From assembly GCA_965237595.1 (NCBI GenBank), contig CBDEFY010000004.1:310001-374000 (forward strand): a stretch of DNA of 64,000 nt, in the 5' to 3' direction. The position numbers and the translations under genes are program-made. The notes beneath the pieces were generated by a model. It searched no databases and was not told the DNA's origin. It was given only the letters and a program-made list of their open reading frames with translations. Origin of the DNA: UBA9611 sp965237595. Its GTDB lineage: Bacteria > Chloroflexota > Dehalococcoidia > Lucifugimonadales > UBA3495. Below are positions 25,155 to 34,973 of the stretch, piece by piece; the first letter of the stretch is position 1, and the number at the start of each line of letters is the position of its first letter.

Positions 25155-26617
25155 CCTCCAACTCCGGCAACCAGACTACCTCCATCGTAATTTTCGGCGC
25201 GTCTGGAGACCTGACCCGCCGAAAGCTGATTCCCTCACTGTGCAGCCTTTTTTGCAAGGGAAAGTTGGGACCGGAAGTCCGCATCGTGGGGATGGCCCGC
25301 AGCAATCGGACAGACCAAGAGTTCCGAGACACGCTGGCCGATGGTATGGACGCATTTGAAGAATTCAGCCCGGACCGGGATGAATGGACGGAATTCGCCT
25401 CACGGATCCACTACTGCTTCGGCGACGTTTCTTCCCCCGGCGACCTCAAGAAGTTGGAGGATACTCTTCATGGAATCGAATCTCCCGGCAGGCCCGCGAA
25501 CCGCTTGTACTACCTGGCTTTGGCGCCATCCCTCTACGGACCGGCAATCTTGAACCTGGGGGCTACGGGCATGGCGCGCGAATCGGACTGCTGGCGGCGG
25601 GTGGTAATCGAAAAGCCCTTCGGCACCGACCTGGCGTCGGCGAAGGACCTCAACCTGTTGGTCCACTCGGTGTTCGCAGAGAGCCAGGTTTTCCGTATCG
25701 ACCACTACTTGGGCAAGGAAACGGTCCAAAACCTGCTTGTGTTCCGGTTCGCCAACACCATTTTCGAACCCATCTGGACCAGAAATTACATCAACAACGT
25801 CCAAATCACAGTTTCCGAGACGGTGCCGGTTTCCGACCGGGCGGGGTATTACGACCAAGCCGGAGTCTTCCGGGACATGTTTCAGAACCATCTGCTGCAA
25901 TTGTTGACGGTAGTCGCCATGGAGCCGCCTTCCAATTTCCAGGCCGACCTGCTCCGCAATGAAAAGGTCAAGGTGCTGAACGCCGTGCGCCTCACCTCTC
26001 CCGCGTCGGCAAGCCAGACCGCAGTCCACGCCCAGTACGAAGGGTGCCTTGGAGAGCAGGATGTGCCAGCAGACTCACGGACTGCCACGTATGCGGCCGT
26101 GCGCTTGGACGTGGACAATTGGCGATGGCAGGGTGTGCCCTTTTATCTGCGTTCGGGCAAGGCCCTGGACGACAAGCGGACCGAGATTGTGATTCAGTTC
26201 CGAAGGCCTCCCCACGTGATGTTTCCTCAAGAGATCGGCCCCAATATTTTGGCCATCCAGGTCCAACCCGATGAGGGGCTGCATCTGGAGTTTCAGGCCA
26301 AGACCCCTGACGAGAAGATGGAACTGCGGCCCGTGGAATTGGAGTTCCATTACGATGACTCCTTCGGCGGCCAGGCCATCCCCGACGCCTACGAGCGCCT
26401 GTTGTTGGACGCGATGAACGGAGATGCCTCCCTCTTCACCCGCAGCGACGAAATCGAAGAAGCCTGGGAAATAATCGACCCCATCATCCAGGGACTGGCC
26501 TCTCCGGACGCCCCTCCACCGGCCAGCTACGCCGTCGGAAGTAAGGGCCCTGAAGCAGCCGACAGCTTCTTGGCCAAGGACGGCCGCCAATGGTTGCAGC
26601 GGTCCAAACAGCACTGA
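25151..26617 (+). CDS. zwf: Glucose-6-phosphate 1-dehydrogenase
   Basis: A 488-residue enzyme that oxidises glucose 6-phosphate to 6-phosphogluconolactone and makes NADPH. The cofactor loop is IVIFGASGDLTRRKLIPSL, the signature is FRIDHYLGKETVQNLLVFRF with the conserved His and Lys, and VIEKPFGTDLASAKDLN is the usual substrate segment. The length matches the family. It overlaps gnd by four bases. No 6-phosphogluconolactonase gene is visible in the cluster, so that step is either encoded elsewhere or occurs spontaneously. Confidence 0.96.
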   Translation: MTSNSGNQTTSIVIFGASGDLTRRKLIPSLCSLFCKGKLGPEVRIVGMARSNRTDQEFRDTLADGMDAFEEFSPDRDEWTEFASRIHYCFGDVSSPGDLKKLEDTLHGIESPGRPANRLYYLALAPSLYGPAILNLGATGMARESDCWRRVVIEKPFGTDLASAKDLNLLVHSVFAESQVFRIDHYLGKETVQNLLVFRFANTIFEPIWTRNYINNVQITVSETVPVSDRAGYYDQAGVFRDMFQNHLLQLLTVVAMEPPSNFQADLLRNEKVKVLNAVRLTSPASASQTAVHAQYEGCLGEQDVPADSRTATYAAVRLDVDNWRWQGVPFYLRSGKALDDKRTEIVIQFRRPPHVMFPQEIGPNILAIQVQPDEGLHLEFQAKTPDEKMELRPVELEFHYDDSFGGQAIPDAYERLLLDAMNGDASLFTRSDEIEEAWEIIDPIIQGLASPDAPPPASYAVGSKGPEAADSFLAKDGRQWLQRSKQH

Positions 26618-28479
26618 AGTTTGCAGCGCGGTGGTTGTTCTTGACCTATAAGCCCATATACGAATACGGCCTCATTGGCGATATGCACGGTTCTGCCCTG
26701 GTTGGGACCGACGGCTCCATCGACTGGTGCTGTATCCCCCGCTTCGACTCTCCAGCGTTGTTCAGCCGGATTCTCGACTCCAATAAGGGTGGCTTTTTCA
26801 AGTTGTCGCCCGCCGGTGTCAACGATGTCACCCGTCGTTACCGCCCAAACACCAACATCCTCGAGACCAGTTTCACGACTGCCAGCGGTTCGGGGGTCCT
26901 CATCGACTTCATGCCGGTTCACCACCCCTCGCAAATGCCTCGCCAGGCCATGGAAGTCACCGATAGTCAACGGGTGGTGCGTATCCTTCACTGTACCGGA
27001 GGCCGTCTAGATTTTGAGATGGACTGCTACCCCAAGTTCGATTACGGGACCATCGTGCCCCATGCGTCATTGAGCAGCCCAAACACCGGCATGGCCCACG
27101 GCGGAGGGGAAGCGGTGTCGGTCTATTGCTCTGCCCGGCTCACGGTGGAGAGCGACGGGTTCCGGTCGAGGGGTGCAATCTTCGAAGGGGAGAAGCTGTA
27201 CGCCACCATCTCCAATCAGCCTACTTTCTCCCATCATACCGAGCCACTGACCCCAGCGGAATTGGAACAGGAACTGGAGGATGCTACGGATTTCTGGGTG
27301 GAATGGTCGTCCCGATGCACCTTCAAGGGCGAGCATCGAGACGCGGTGGTCCGCAGCGCCCTCACCCTAAAGGCCCTCATCTATGCCCCCTCAGGCGGTT
27401 TGGTCGCGGCACCGACAACATCGCTGCCGGAGTCCATCGGCGGAGCGCGCAACTGGGATTACCGCTATACCTGGATCAGGGACGCCACGTTCGCCCTCTA
27501 CGCCCTGTCCATCATCGGCTATACCGAGGAGGTAAGGGCGTTCAAGGATTGGCTGGAGTGGAGCACCTCCGGCCGGGCGCGGGACCTACAGGTGATGTAC
27601 GGACTGGGTGGCGAACGCCGGCTGACCGAGATCGAGATTCCGGTATTGGAAGGCTACCAGCGCTCCCGGCCGGTGCGGATCGGAAATGGGGCCTATTCCC
27701 AGTTCCAGTTGGACATCTACGGCGAGATCATGGACTCGGCCCACATCTTCCGCAAGTTCGGCGGCTCGGTGGACCCTGAGTACTGGGAATACCTGGGGCG
27801 GGTGGTCAACTTCGTTATAGACCATTGGAAGGAGCCGGACGAGGGCATCTGGGAAACCCGGGGCGGGCGCCAGCATTTTGTCTTTTCCAAAGTGATGTGT
27901 TGGGTGGCCATGGACCGGGCCATAAAAGCCGCTACGGCCCTGGGACTACCGGGCGATATCAACGTCTGGCGAAAGGTCCGAACGGAGATTCGGAACGAGG
28001 TCATGGCAAAGGGCTATTCTCCGGAACGACAGGCCTTTGTCCAATGCTACGACAGCAAGAATTTGGACGCCGCCAACCTGATGCTTCCCCTGGTCGGCTT
28101 CATCCCCGCAACGGATCCAAAGATGCGTTCTACCATCCGGGCCATTCAATCGGAACTCACCAGCCCGCAAGGTTTTGTGTTCCGCTACGATGACTTCGAC
28201 GACGGGCTGGGCGGGACCGAGGGAACATTCATCATCTGCACCTTCTGGCTGGCGGACAATTTGATACAGCTTGGGGAGTTGGAGGAAGCGCGCAAATTAT
28301 TCGATGCGGCGATGGGCTGCGCCAACGACCTTGGCCTTTTGAGCGAAGAATTTGACGCGACGAATGGGACCATGCTGGGCAACTTCCCCCAGGCGTTCTC
28401 TCACCTGGCGGTGATTAACACGGCCGTGCAACTGCAACAGGCCGTCGAAGGCACCGGCCTCGGGGTCGAACAGACTTAG
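26590..28479 (+). CDS. Glycoside hydrolase family 15 protein (glucoamylase/trehalase-like)
   Basis: A protein of about 610-629 residues. The N-terminal beta-sandwich domain begins YKPIYEYGLIGDMHGSALVG and TDGSIDWCCIPRFDSPALF. The C-terminal (alpha/alpha)6 barrel includes GGARNWDYRYTWIRDATFAL, with the Trp-Arg-Asp substrate loop, and the C-terminal FDATNGTMLGNFPQAFSHLA. Members release glucose from trehalose or alpha-glucans. No signal peptide is visible, so the enzyme is cytoplasmic and would feed glucose units to zwf upstream once phosphorylated (inference). ATG 26590 overlaps zwf by 28 bases and has AAGGA upstream. Conservation starts only at about TTG 26641, which is a strong alternative start. 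Confidence 0.9.
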   Translation: MVAAVQTALKFAARWLFLTYKPIYEYGLIGDMHGSALVGTDGSIDWCCIPRFDSPALFSRILDSNKGGFFKLSPAGVNDVTRRYRPNTNILETSFTTASGSGVLIDFMPVHHPSQMPRQAMEVTDSQRVVRILHCTGGRLDFEMDCYPKFDYGTIVPHASLSSPNTGMAHGGGEAVSVYCSARLTVESDGFRSRGAIFEGEKLYATISNQPTFSHHTEPLTPAELEQELEDATDFWVEWSSRCTFKGEHRDAVVRSALTLKALIYAPSGGLVAAPTTSLPESIGGARNWDYRYTWIRDATFALYALSIIGYTEEVRAFKDWLEWSTSGRARDLQVMYGLGGERRLTEIEIPVLEGYQRSRPVRIGNGAYSQFQLDIYGEIMDSAHIFRKFGGSVDPEYWEYLGRVVNFVIDHWKEPDEGIWETRGGRQHFVFSKVMCWVAMDRAIKAATALGLPGDINVWRKVRTEIRNEVMAKGYSPERQAFVQCYDSKNLDAANLMLPLVGFIPATDPKMRSTIRAIQSELTSPQGFVFRYDDFDDGLGGTEGTFIICTFWLADNLIQLGELEEARKLFDAAMGCANDLGLLSEEFDATNGTMLGNFPQAFSHLAVINTAVQLQQAVEGTGLGVEQT

Positions 28480-30564
28480 CTCGACCGGCCTTACTTCAAT
28501 CGTGACCCCGGCCCTTGCCACCAAATTTCCGCCCAAGTATCATGCCCAATAACCAGCCAATGGCGAGCAACCAAATGCAGAGATTCCGCGTCGGCGTGGA
28601 CATCGGCGGCACTTTCACCGACATTGTGTTCCTGGGAGACGACGGCCAGGTCTTGGCGCGTAAGCTCGCCAGCACGCCCGACAATTACAGCCGGGCGGTG
28701 TTGAACGGCATCAGCAACGGCGTCCAGGAACTGGGCATCACCGCCGACATGGTCTCCGAAGTTAGCCACGGGTTCACTGTGGCCACCAACGCAATCATCG
28801 AGCAGAAAGGGGCCAGGACGGCCCTGATTACCTCTGAAGGGTTCCGTGACATCCTGGAGTTCCGGCGCAACCGCATCCCCCGCCTCTATGACCTCCACTA
28901 CGAGAAGCCCCCGGCCTTAGTCAAGCGGCAACTCCGGTTGGAAGTCGGCGAGCCGCTGAACTTCCGCGGCGAAGTCTTGCGCCCACTGAACAAAGACGAT
29001 GTGGACCGGGCCGTGCAATACGTGGTGGACAACGGCGTTGAATCGGTGGCCGTCTGCCTGCTCCACTCCTACGCCAACCCGGAACACGAACAGTACATCG
29101 CCCAAGTGTTGGCCGAGAAAGCGCCGGGGGTGATCCAGACCATCTCGTCCGACCTGCTGCCCGATATGAAAGAGTACGAGCGCACCAGCACCACGGTGAT
29201 TAACTGCTACGTCCGTCCGGTGGTGGAGCGCTACCTGACCCTGCTCACCGATGGGCTCACCGAGATGGGGGTCCAAGTGCCATTGACCGTGATGCAGTCC
29301 AACGGCGGGTTGGCCACTTCAGACATCGCCAAAGAGCGCCCAGTCTACTGCATCGAGTCGGGACCGGCCGCCGGAGTTGTCGGGGCCTACCACCTGGGGA
29401 AACGGCTGGGGATATCCAACCTGATGACCCTGGACATGGGAGGCACCACCGCCAAAGCGTCAATCATCGAAGACGGCGAGATGCTTCAGGCCCCGGAGTA
29501 CGAGGTCGGCGGCGAGATTAGCGTGGGCCACCGGCTGCTGAGGGGCTCCGGCCACATCCTGCGGGTGCCGGCCATCGACCTGGCCGAGGTGGGAGCGGGC
29601 GGCGGCAGCATCGCATCTGTGGACCGCAGCGGGTCGTTGCGCGTCGGACCGCTGAGTTCCGGGGCCTTCCCCGGGCCGGCCTGTTACGGGCTGGGCGGAC
29701 AAGACGCCACCGTCACCGACGCCAACGTGCTCTTGGGGTTCTTGCATCCAAAACACTTGCTGGGTGGAGCGTTTGAGATTGACTCGGAATCGGCCCGAAA
29801 GGTCATAACCGACAACGTGGCCCGGCCCCTGGGAATGTCCGACGTCGAGGCCGCCTACGGCATCCACACCCTGGTCAACTCCAACATGGGCCGTGCCCTC
29901 CGGGCCGTCTCCAGCGAACGGGGCCGGGACCCACGCCGGTTCGACCTCATCACCTTTGGCGGCAGCGGCCCGGCGCACGCGGTGGGCCTGGCGGAGATGC
30001 TGGACATCTCCCGGGTGGTGGTTCCGCCCTTCCCCGGTGTGTTCAGTTCCTTCGGGCTACTGGTGGCCGACGTTGAGCACCATTTTGTCCAGACCTACTA
30101 CAAGACCTTTGATGAACTTGACATAAACGGGTTGTCCACACTGCTGGAAAGCCTCTGGGAGCAAGGACGAAATCAACTCCGAACCGAGGGTTTTGACGAC
30201 GGCCACCACGAGATAATGACCCAGATGGACATGAAATACGTGGGTCAGGTGTCGGACCTGACCGTGCCCTTCCCCAGCGGCGAAGTTAACGGGCAGGCCA
30301 TGAAGGCGGTGGCTGCGGCCTTTAGAGGAAGAACACGAGCGAACCTTTGGCTATAGCAGCCCCGAGGCAGGATACCAATTGGTGAACGTGCGGGTCATCG
30401 CCCGCGGCCTCCCGGAGGTCCCACGGATGCCGGAGCGGCTGGAGATTCCGGTGACGTCCAAGGGCCACAGTCCCGGCCCGGCGCAGCGGGATGTCTACTT
30501 CGGCCCCAACCGGGGTTGGACCAGCGTAACGGTGTTGGACCGGTTTGAGGTGGACCCGGAAATT

Positions 30565-31856
30565 CGGACAGGTGGTTAAGTGAGAGTTCTGCTCCTAAAA
30601 TAGCCACAGCTGTTGCTGTGAGGGAGGAGTGGGACATGTCAAAAGAGCGGAGGAAGCACAGCCCAACATTCAAGGCCAAGGTGGCCCTGGAAGCGGTGAA
30701 GGGTGAAGAGACGGTGGCCCAACTGGCCGCCCCCTACGAGGTCCATCCCGGGCAGATCCAGGCCTGGAAGAAGTCCTTGTTGGAAGGAGCGGTCGGCGTC
30801 TTTGGTGGGAACCAAGACAAACGCCAGAAGAGCGATGCGGTCCTTGTTGCCCGGCTCTATCAGCAGATCGGCCAACTGAAGGTTGAGCGGGATTTCTTGG
30901 CGGAGAGGCTCGGTCCATGAGCCGGGAGCGGCGGCGGGAGATGGTGGACCGGCGGCACCCAGCCTTGTCCACAGTGAGACAGTGCGCCTTACTGAGCATC
31001 AGCAGGTCCAGCCTAAACTACCGGCGCAAGGGGACTTGCTCGGAGAACCTGACCGTGATGAAGGCGATGGACCACCAGTACCTAAGTACCCCCTTCTACG
31101 GGTCGCGGCGCATGAGGGTCTGGCTGGGCACTCAAGGTCACAGGGTGAACCGGAAGCGGGGTCCAGCGTCTGATGCGGACCATGGGACTACGTGCCATCT
31201 ACCGGTGGCCCCGGACCAGCAAGCCGGGGCCAGGGCACAAGGTGTATCCCTACCTCCTGAGCGGCATGGAGATCACCAGACCAAATCAGGTGTGGGCCGC
31301 CGACATCACCTACATCCCCATGGCCAAGGGTTTCTTATACCTGGTGGCCATCATGGATTGGTACACGCGGTACGTGGTGGCCTGGCGTCTTTCCAACACC
31401 TTGGATGCTGATTTCTGTGTCGAGACATTGGAGGAAGCGCTTGGCAAGGGGAAGCCAGAGGTCTTCAACACCGACCAGGGCAGCCAGTTCACCGGCGAAG
31501 CCTTTACCGGTCTCCTAGAGCAGCACGGAGTGAGAATCAGCATGGACGGAAGGGACGCTACACCGACAACATCTTGTTGGAGCGGCTGTGGCGCACGGTT
31601 AAGTACGAGGAGGTCTACCTGAAAGCCTACTCCAACGGGCGAGAAGCCAAGGCCGGGCTTGACGCATACTTCAGCTTCTACAACAACCAAAGACCCCACC
31701 AGGCCTTGGGCTACCGGACACCGGCTGAGGTGTTCAAAGGAGACTTGGCGCCATCAGATGAACGGTCAATCAATGGGAAACGGGCACCGAACGGAGCGTT
31801 CTCAGACCTTGGAAAGACGGCGGAACTCCCACTTAGTTTTGCACCAAACCTGTCCA
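30565..31856 (+). mobile_element. IS3-family insertion sequence inside hyuA
   Basis: The ends are imperfect inverted repeats: GGACAGGT at 30566 with TAAGTGAGAGTTC downstream, and at the right end the complement of GGACAGGTTTGGTG...TAAGTGGGAGTTCC (31823-31855). Between them lie orfA and a frameshifted orfB. HyuA coding sequence stops at the left end and resumes just after the right end. A target duplication was not clear. Confidence 0.85.
30636..30920 (+). CDS. IS3-family transposase OrfA
   Basis: A 94-residue protein with the OrfA helix-turn-helix (KHSPTFKAKVALEAVKGEET, VAQLAAPYEVHPGQIQAWKK) and a C-terminal leucine-zipper-like helix (ARLYQQIGQLKVERDFLAER). It binds the element's ends and joins OrfB by frameshifting in most members. 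Here its stop overlaps the OrfB start as ATGA. ATG 30636 is preferred because GGGAGGAG lies just upstream; an in-frame GTG at 30618 is less likely. Confidence 0.88.
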   Translation: MSKERRKHSPTFKAKVALEAVKGEETVAQLAAPYEVHPGQIQAWKKSLLEGAVGVFGGNQDKRQKSDAVLVARLYQQIGQLKVERDFLAERLGP

Positions 31857-31861
31857 ACTGA
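30917..31861 (+). pseudogene. IS3-family transposase OrfB, two frameshifts
   Basis: The integrase-type catalytic subunit is spread over three frames. The first part holds the HTH_21 region (YYGSRR-like FYGSRRMRVWLGTQGH). After an extra G near 31160 the frame changes and gives the catalytic core: NQVWAADITYIPMAKGFLYL (first Asp) and VFNTDQGSQFTGEAFTGLL (second Asp). After loss of a base near 31556 the frame changes again to ERLWRTVKYEEVYLKAY (catalytic Glu) and FYNNQRPHQALGYRTPAEVF. All DDE residues survive, but a single polypeptide cannot be made, so the copy is inactive unless these are sequence errors. Confidence 0.88.
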
Positions 31862-32116
31862 TTGGGTCCACCTCAGTTATCCCTGGCTGGGGACGCTACC
31901 GCAGGCCCACTAATCATCGAAGAATACGATTCCACGACCGTGGTGCCTCCCGGCTGGACGGCCACCGCCGACCAGTGGAGCAACATCATCCTGGAAAAGA
32001 CCTGATAATCGAATCAAACATGGCATCGACTCCGATGCCATGTAGGCGCGGGTTTCCAACCCGCCCTGCTACCCTTTAGAGCGTCTCGCCGCTTACACCA
32101 AGCAAAGGAGCCCCAG

Positions 32117-33856
32117 ATGCAACAGGCCACCGACCCGGTCACCAGAGAGGTCATCAAGAATGCCCTGATGAGCACCGCCGACACCATGGCGCTCACGGTG
32201 GTGCGCACGGCCCGGTCGGCGGTAATCAAACACGGCATGGACTTCTCCACCTCGCTGTTCAACGCCGAAGGGCAACAGGTGGCCCAGGGCCTGACTCTGC
32301 CGCCCCATCTGGGATCGATGGCCCCAGCTCTGGAGGGGGTGATGAACGCCTTCGGCGACGACGTGCACCCCGGAGACATCTTCGCCAACAACGACCCGTA
32401 TGAGGGAGCCAGCCATCTGCCCGACATCTTCCTGTTCAAGCCGATCTTCAAGAACGACGTACTGGTGGGCTGGAGTTGTTGCATCGGCCATCAGACCGAC
32501 ATCGGCGGCCGCGTGGCCGGGGGCAACGCCTGCGACAACACCGAGATATTCCAAGAGGGCCTAATCATCCCTCCCATCAAGCTCTACGACAAAGGCGAAC
32601 TGAACCAGGCCGTTTGGCGCATCCTAGAGAAGAACGTGCGGGTGCCGGATAAAGTCTTAGGCGACGTTCAGGCCCTGCTAGCGGCGGTGTGCTTCGGCGA
32701 GCGGGACCTGCTGCGGCTGGTAGACGACTACGGTCTGGAAGAACTCAAAAGCTACATGACCGACATCCTGGACACGACAGAGCGTCTCACCAGGGCCGAG
32801 GTTGCCCTGCTGCCCCAAGGCGAGTGGGAGTTCACCGACTACATCGATAACGACGGTATCGACCCCCAGCCCATTGAGATTCACGCCAAGGTCAAGATCG
32901 ATGGCGGGGAGTTCTTCGTGGCCTTCGACGGCACGTCGCCCCAGGCCAAGGGTTCCATCAACCCCAACTTCGCCTATACCAAGTCCAACGTCTACGCCGT
33001 CATGAAATGCCTGATCGACCCGGCCATCCAGTCCAACAGCGGCTTCTTCCGGCCCTTCAACATCACAGCGCCGGAAGGCTGCTTCGTGAATCCCCAGCAC
33101 CCGGCGCCCGTGGCGGCCCGGGGACTGGCTGGGTTCAGGATCTGCCATACAATCTTCGGGGCCATGGCCCAGGCGATGCCCGGCAAGGTGCCGGCGGCCT
33201 GGGGCGGTGGCGAGATTGGCGTTAGCTGGGGCGGCTACCACCCCAACCGAAAGGCCTGGGTGTCCCTGGAATTCGCCAACGACGGGCCCAGGGGCGGCGG
33301 TCCCAGCTTGGACGGCGCCGACGGTCTGGCCGCGCCCATCTTGAACATGGCCAACACACCCATCGAGAGTATCGAGTCGGAACAACCCCTGCTGGTGGAA
33401 CGCTACGGGTTTGTGCCCGACACCGGCGGTGCGGGCAAGTACCGGGGCGGCCTGGGCATCGAGCGGGAATTCCGGCTCCTGGCCGAAGACGCCACCTTCC
33501 AATTGCGTTCGGACCGCACCGACTTCCGGCCCTGGGGCATTCAGGGGGGCAAACCGGGCACCCCCACCGAGAACTATCTGAACCCAGGCACCGACCATGA
33601 GGAGAAACTGCCCGGCAAGACCCTGCGGCAGCTAAAGAAGGGCGACGTGTACCGGGTGGTCCAGGCCGGAGCGGGCGGATACGGCGACCCCTTGGAGCGG
33701 GACATGTACGCCGTGGCCGACGATGTCGAGCAAGAGAAGCTCTCGGTGGAATACGTGCGCCGGGAATACGGCGTGGTGTTGGACCCGGACACATCGGCCT
33801 TGGACATACCCGCCACCGAAAAGCTGAGGGCTGAGATGTCAGCGGCCAATTCCTGA
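32117..33856 (+). CDS. hyuB: Hydantoinase/oxoprolinase B subunit
   Basis: A 579-residue intact HyuB: N-terminal DPVTREVIKNALMSTADTMA, SLFNAEGQQVAQGLTLPPHL, FANNDPYEGASHLPDIFLF, and the C-terminal GGAGKYRGGLGIEREFRLL and RLQ-type tail GAGGYGDPLERD. It forms the second half of an ATP-dependent cyclic-amide (hydantoin, 5-oxoproline, acetophenone-type) carboxylase or hydrolase with HyuA. AAAGGAG lies just before the ATG. Its own HyuA partner upstream is broken, so it is either orphaned or works with a HyuA encoded elsewhere. Confidence 0.93.
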   Translation: MQQATDPVTREVIKNALMSTADTMALTVVRTARSAVIKHGMDFSTSLFNAEGQQVAQGLTLPPHLGSMAPALEGVMNAFGDDVHPGDIFANNDPYEGASHLPDIFLFKPIFKNDVLVGWSCCIGHQTDIGGRVAGGNACDNTEIFQEGLIIPPIKLYDKGELNQAVWRILEKNVRVPDKVLGDVQALLAAVCFGERDLLRLVDDYGLEELKSYMTDILDTTERLTRAEVALLPQGEWEFTDYIDNDGIDPQPIEIHAKVKIDGGEFFVAFDGTSPQAKGSINPNFAYTKSNVYAVMKCLIDPAIQSNSGFFRPFNITAPEGCFVNPQHPAPVAARGLAGFRICHTIFGAMAQAMPGKVPAAWGGGEIGVSWGGYHPNRKAWVSLEFANDGPRGGGPSLDGADGLAAPILNMANTPIESIESEQPLLVERYGFVPDTGGAGKYRGGLGIEREFRLLAEDATFQLRSDRTDFRPWGIQGGKPGTPTENYLNPGTDHEEKLPGKTLRQLKKGDVYRVVQAGAGGYGDPLERDMYAVADDVEQEKLSVEYVRREYGVVLDPDTSALDIPATEKLRAEMSAANS

Positions 33857-33961
33857 ACTGGGCACCCCGGCGTTGCGGCGCCTCGTCCGTCACTCCGGCG
33901 CAAACCGGAAACTCGAAACATCAAATTACTACCTTTTTCACGTCTGGAAACCGGCCACTGG

Positions 33962-34033
33962 CGTAGGGGCACGGCAGTGCCGTGCCCCTACGTGCCTCAG
34001 GTCAACCCCCTGGGTTCCGGCCTGCGCCGGAAC
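33962..34033. repeat. Two dispersed palindromes
   Basis: Positions 33962-33992 form a perfect 15-base inverted repeat (CGTAGGGGCACGGCA and its complement) around one central G. Positions 34014-34033 form GTTCCGGC/GCCGGAAC with a four-base loop, and a version of the same word recurs near 13137. Both are typical short intergenic repeats of unknown mobility. Confidence 0.7.
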
Positions 34034-34067
34034 GACATTGAGTATTTGGGAAGACAAAACCTGAAAT

Positions 34068-34101
34068 AAAAAAGCCCCCGGCATCAGCCGGGGGCTTTTT
34101 T
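34068..34101. terminator. Bidirectional intrinsic terminator
   Basis: Stem GCCCCCGGC (34074-34082) / GCCGGGGGC (34087-34095), loop ATCA, with six A before and six T after. It can end transcription from hyuB on the plus strand and from the cupin gene on the minus strand. Confidence 0.9.
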
Positions 34102-34121
34102 ATTCGTGTTCGGTACCCGCG

Positions 34122-34695
34122 CTACCGGTCCATAATCTTCATGGAGCCGGTCTCTGGGTTGTACTGGAAGCGGGTCACGCGGTCCAGCTTCTGGGACTCA
34201 AGGCGCACCACCAATGAGCGCCCCTCTTCGACGTTCAGTGTGTCGTGGATCTCCCCGGGCAGGAAGTAGGCCACGGAGCCGTCCTTCTGAACGAAGCTGC
34301 CATGCTCCACGATCTCGGCATGGTCCACACCCTCCCCGGGGAAGGCCCAGCGCCACTTGCGCTGGCGGATGGACCCCTTCCCCGTAGACGACCCAGGTCA
34401 CGCCGTGGTCGTGGGGCAGGTTGTCTTGGCCGGGCTTCTGCACCGAGGTCATTAGCCACCAGCCGTTGCCAGGGTGACCGGACTCTTCGTCCAGATGTAG
34501 CGAATGGCGGCCGAACCCGCCTTCTTCTTCAAGTTCCAGTTTTTCTTCCAGCCAACCTGGGACCGCCAGCAATTTCTCCAGGTATTTGGACACGGTCTTG
34601 GCTTGGACGTGGGGGTCACTTTCGTTCTTGAAGACGTACCTAACGTCCTCGATGAAGGCCTCCATGGTATAGGTAGCCGTCTGTGTTTGCGTCAT
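34122..34695 (-). pseudogene. Cupin-fold protein, one-base frameshift
   Basis: The minus strand encodes a small double-stranded beta-helix protein resembling the cysteine-dioxygenase-like cupins. The first part runs MTQTQTATYTMEAFIEDVRY to HDHGVTWVVYGEG, with the metal-binding HxH. The continuation, VDHAEIVEHGSFVQKDGSVA and FLPGEIHDTLN, is in another frame. The shift falls in a run of G (about 34380-34390, ggggaagggg), where one extra base would explain it. If the base is an assembly error the protein is whole at about 190 residues. The ATG at 34695 has GAGAGGACC upstream. The gene ends next to a strong terminator. A thiol or 3-mercaptopropionate dioxygenase role is possible but not shown. 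Confidence 0.65.
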
Positions 34696-34973
34696 CTCGG
34701 TCCTCTCGCTAGGTCCTGTGATGTTTAGTATCCATTCTGATTGGGCAGATAGGCCGGTGTCAACAGATTGGCTTTCGATATCATGGCGGTGGGAAAATCG
34801 CCGATCAGCTTGCGGAACACGCCATACGGTCTCAGCCCGCTGGCGGATAGATCGGCCACAATGAAACTGTGCGTTGGCGCTGGCGTTTTTGCCGGTCCGG
34901 GGCTATTATATGGGCATAATTTCCCCCTGGCGCCCAATCCCCGAATTTACCCCCGAGTTTAAGAGGAGAGGAC

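Larger units (their letters stand above)
28542..32005 (+). pseudogene. hyuA: Hydantoinase/oxoprolinase A subunit, split by frameshift and IS3
   Basis: HyuA-type subunits use ATP to open cyclic amides such as hydantoin or 5-oxoproline together with HyuB. Most of the gene is present: the ATPase loop FRVGVDIGGTFTDIVFLGDD, HGFTVATNAIIEQKGARTAL, CIESGPAAGVVGAYHLG, LDMGGTTAKASIIEDG and AEVGAGGGSIASVD. Two lesions follow. At about 30324 an extra base turns the family sequence EEEHERTFGYSSPEAGYQL into another frame. At about 30565 an IS3-family element is inserted. The C terminus resumes after it as GPLIIEEYDSTTVVPPG and stops at 32003-32005. A truncated 600-residue product could still be made but would lack the end of the C-terminal domain. 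The start was placed at ATG 28542. Confidence 0.85.

Noticed and set aside
34725..34962. Short frames on both strands between the cupin and Asp-box genes
   Set aside because: Mutually antisense, without ribosome sites; this is the divergent promoter region.
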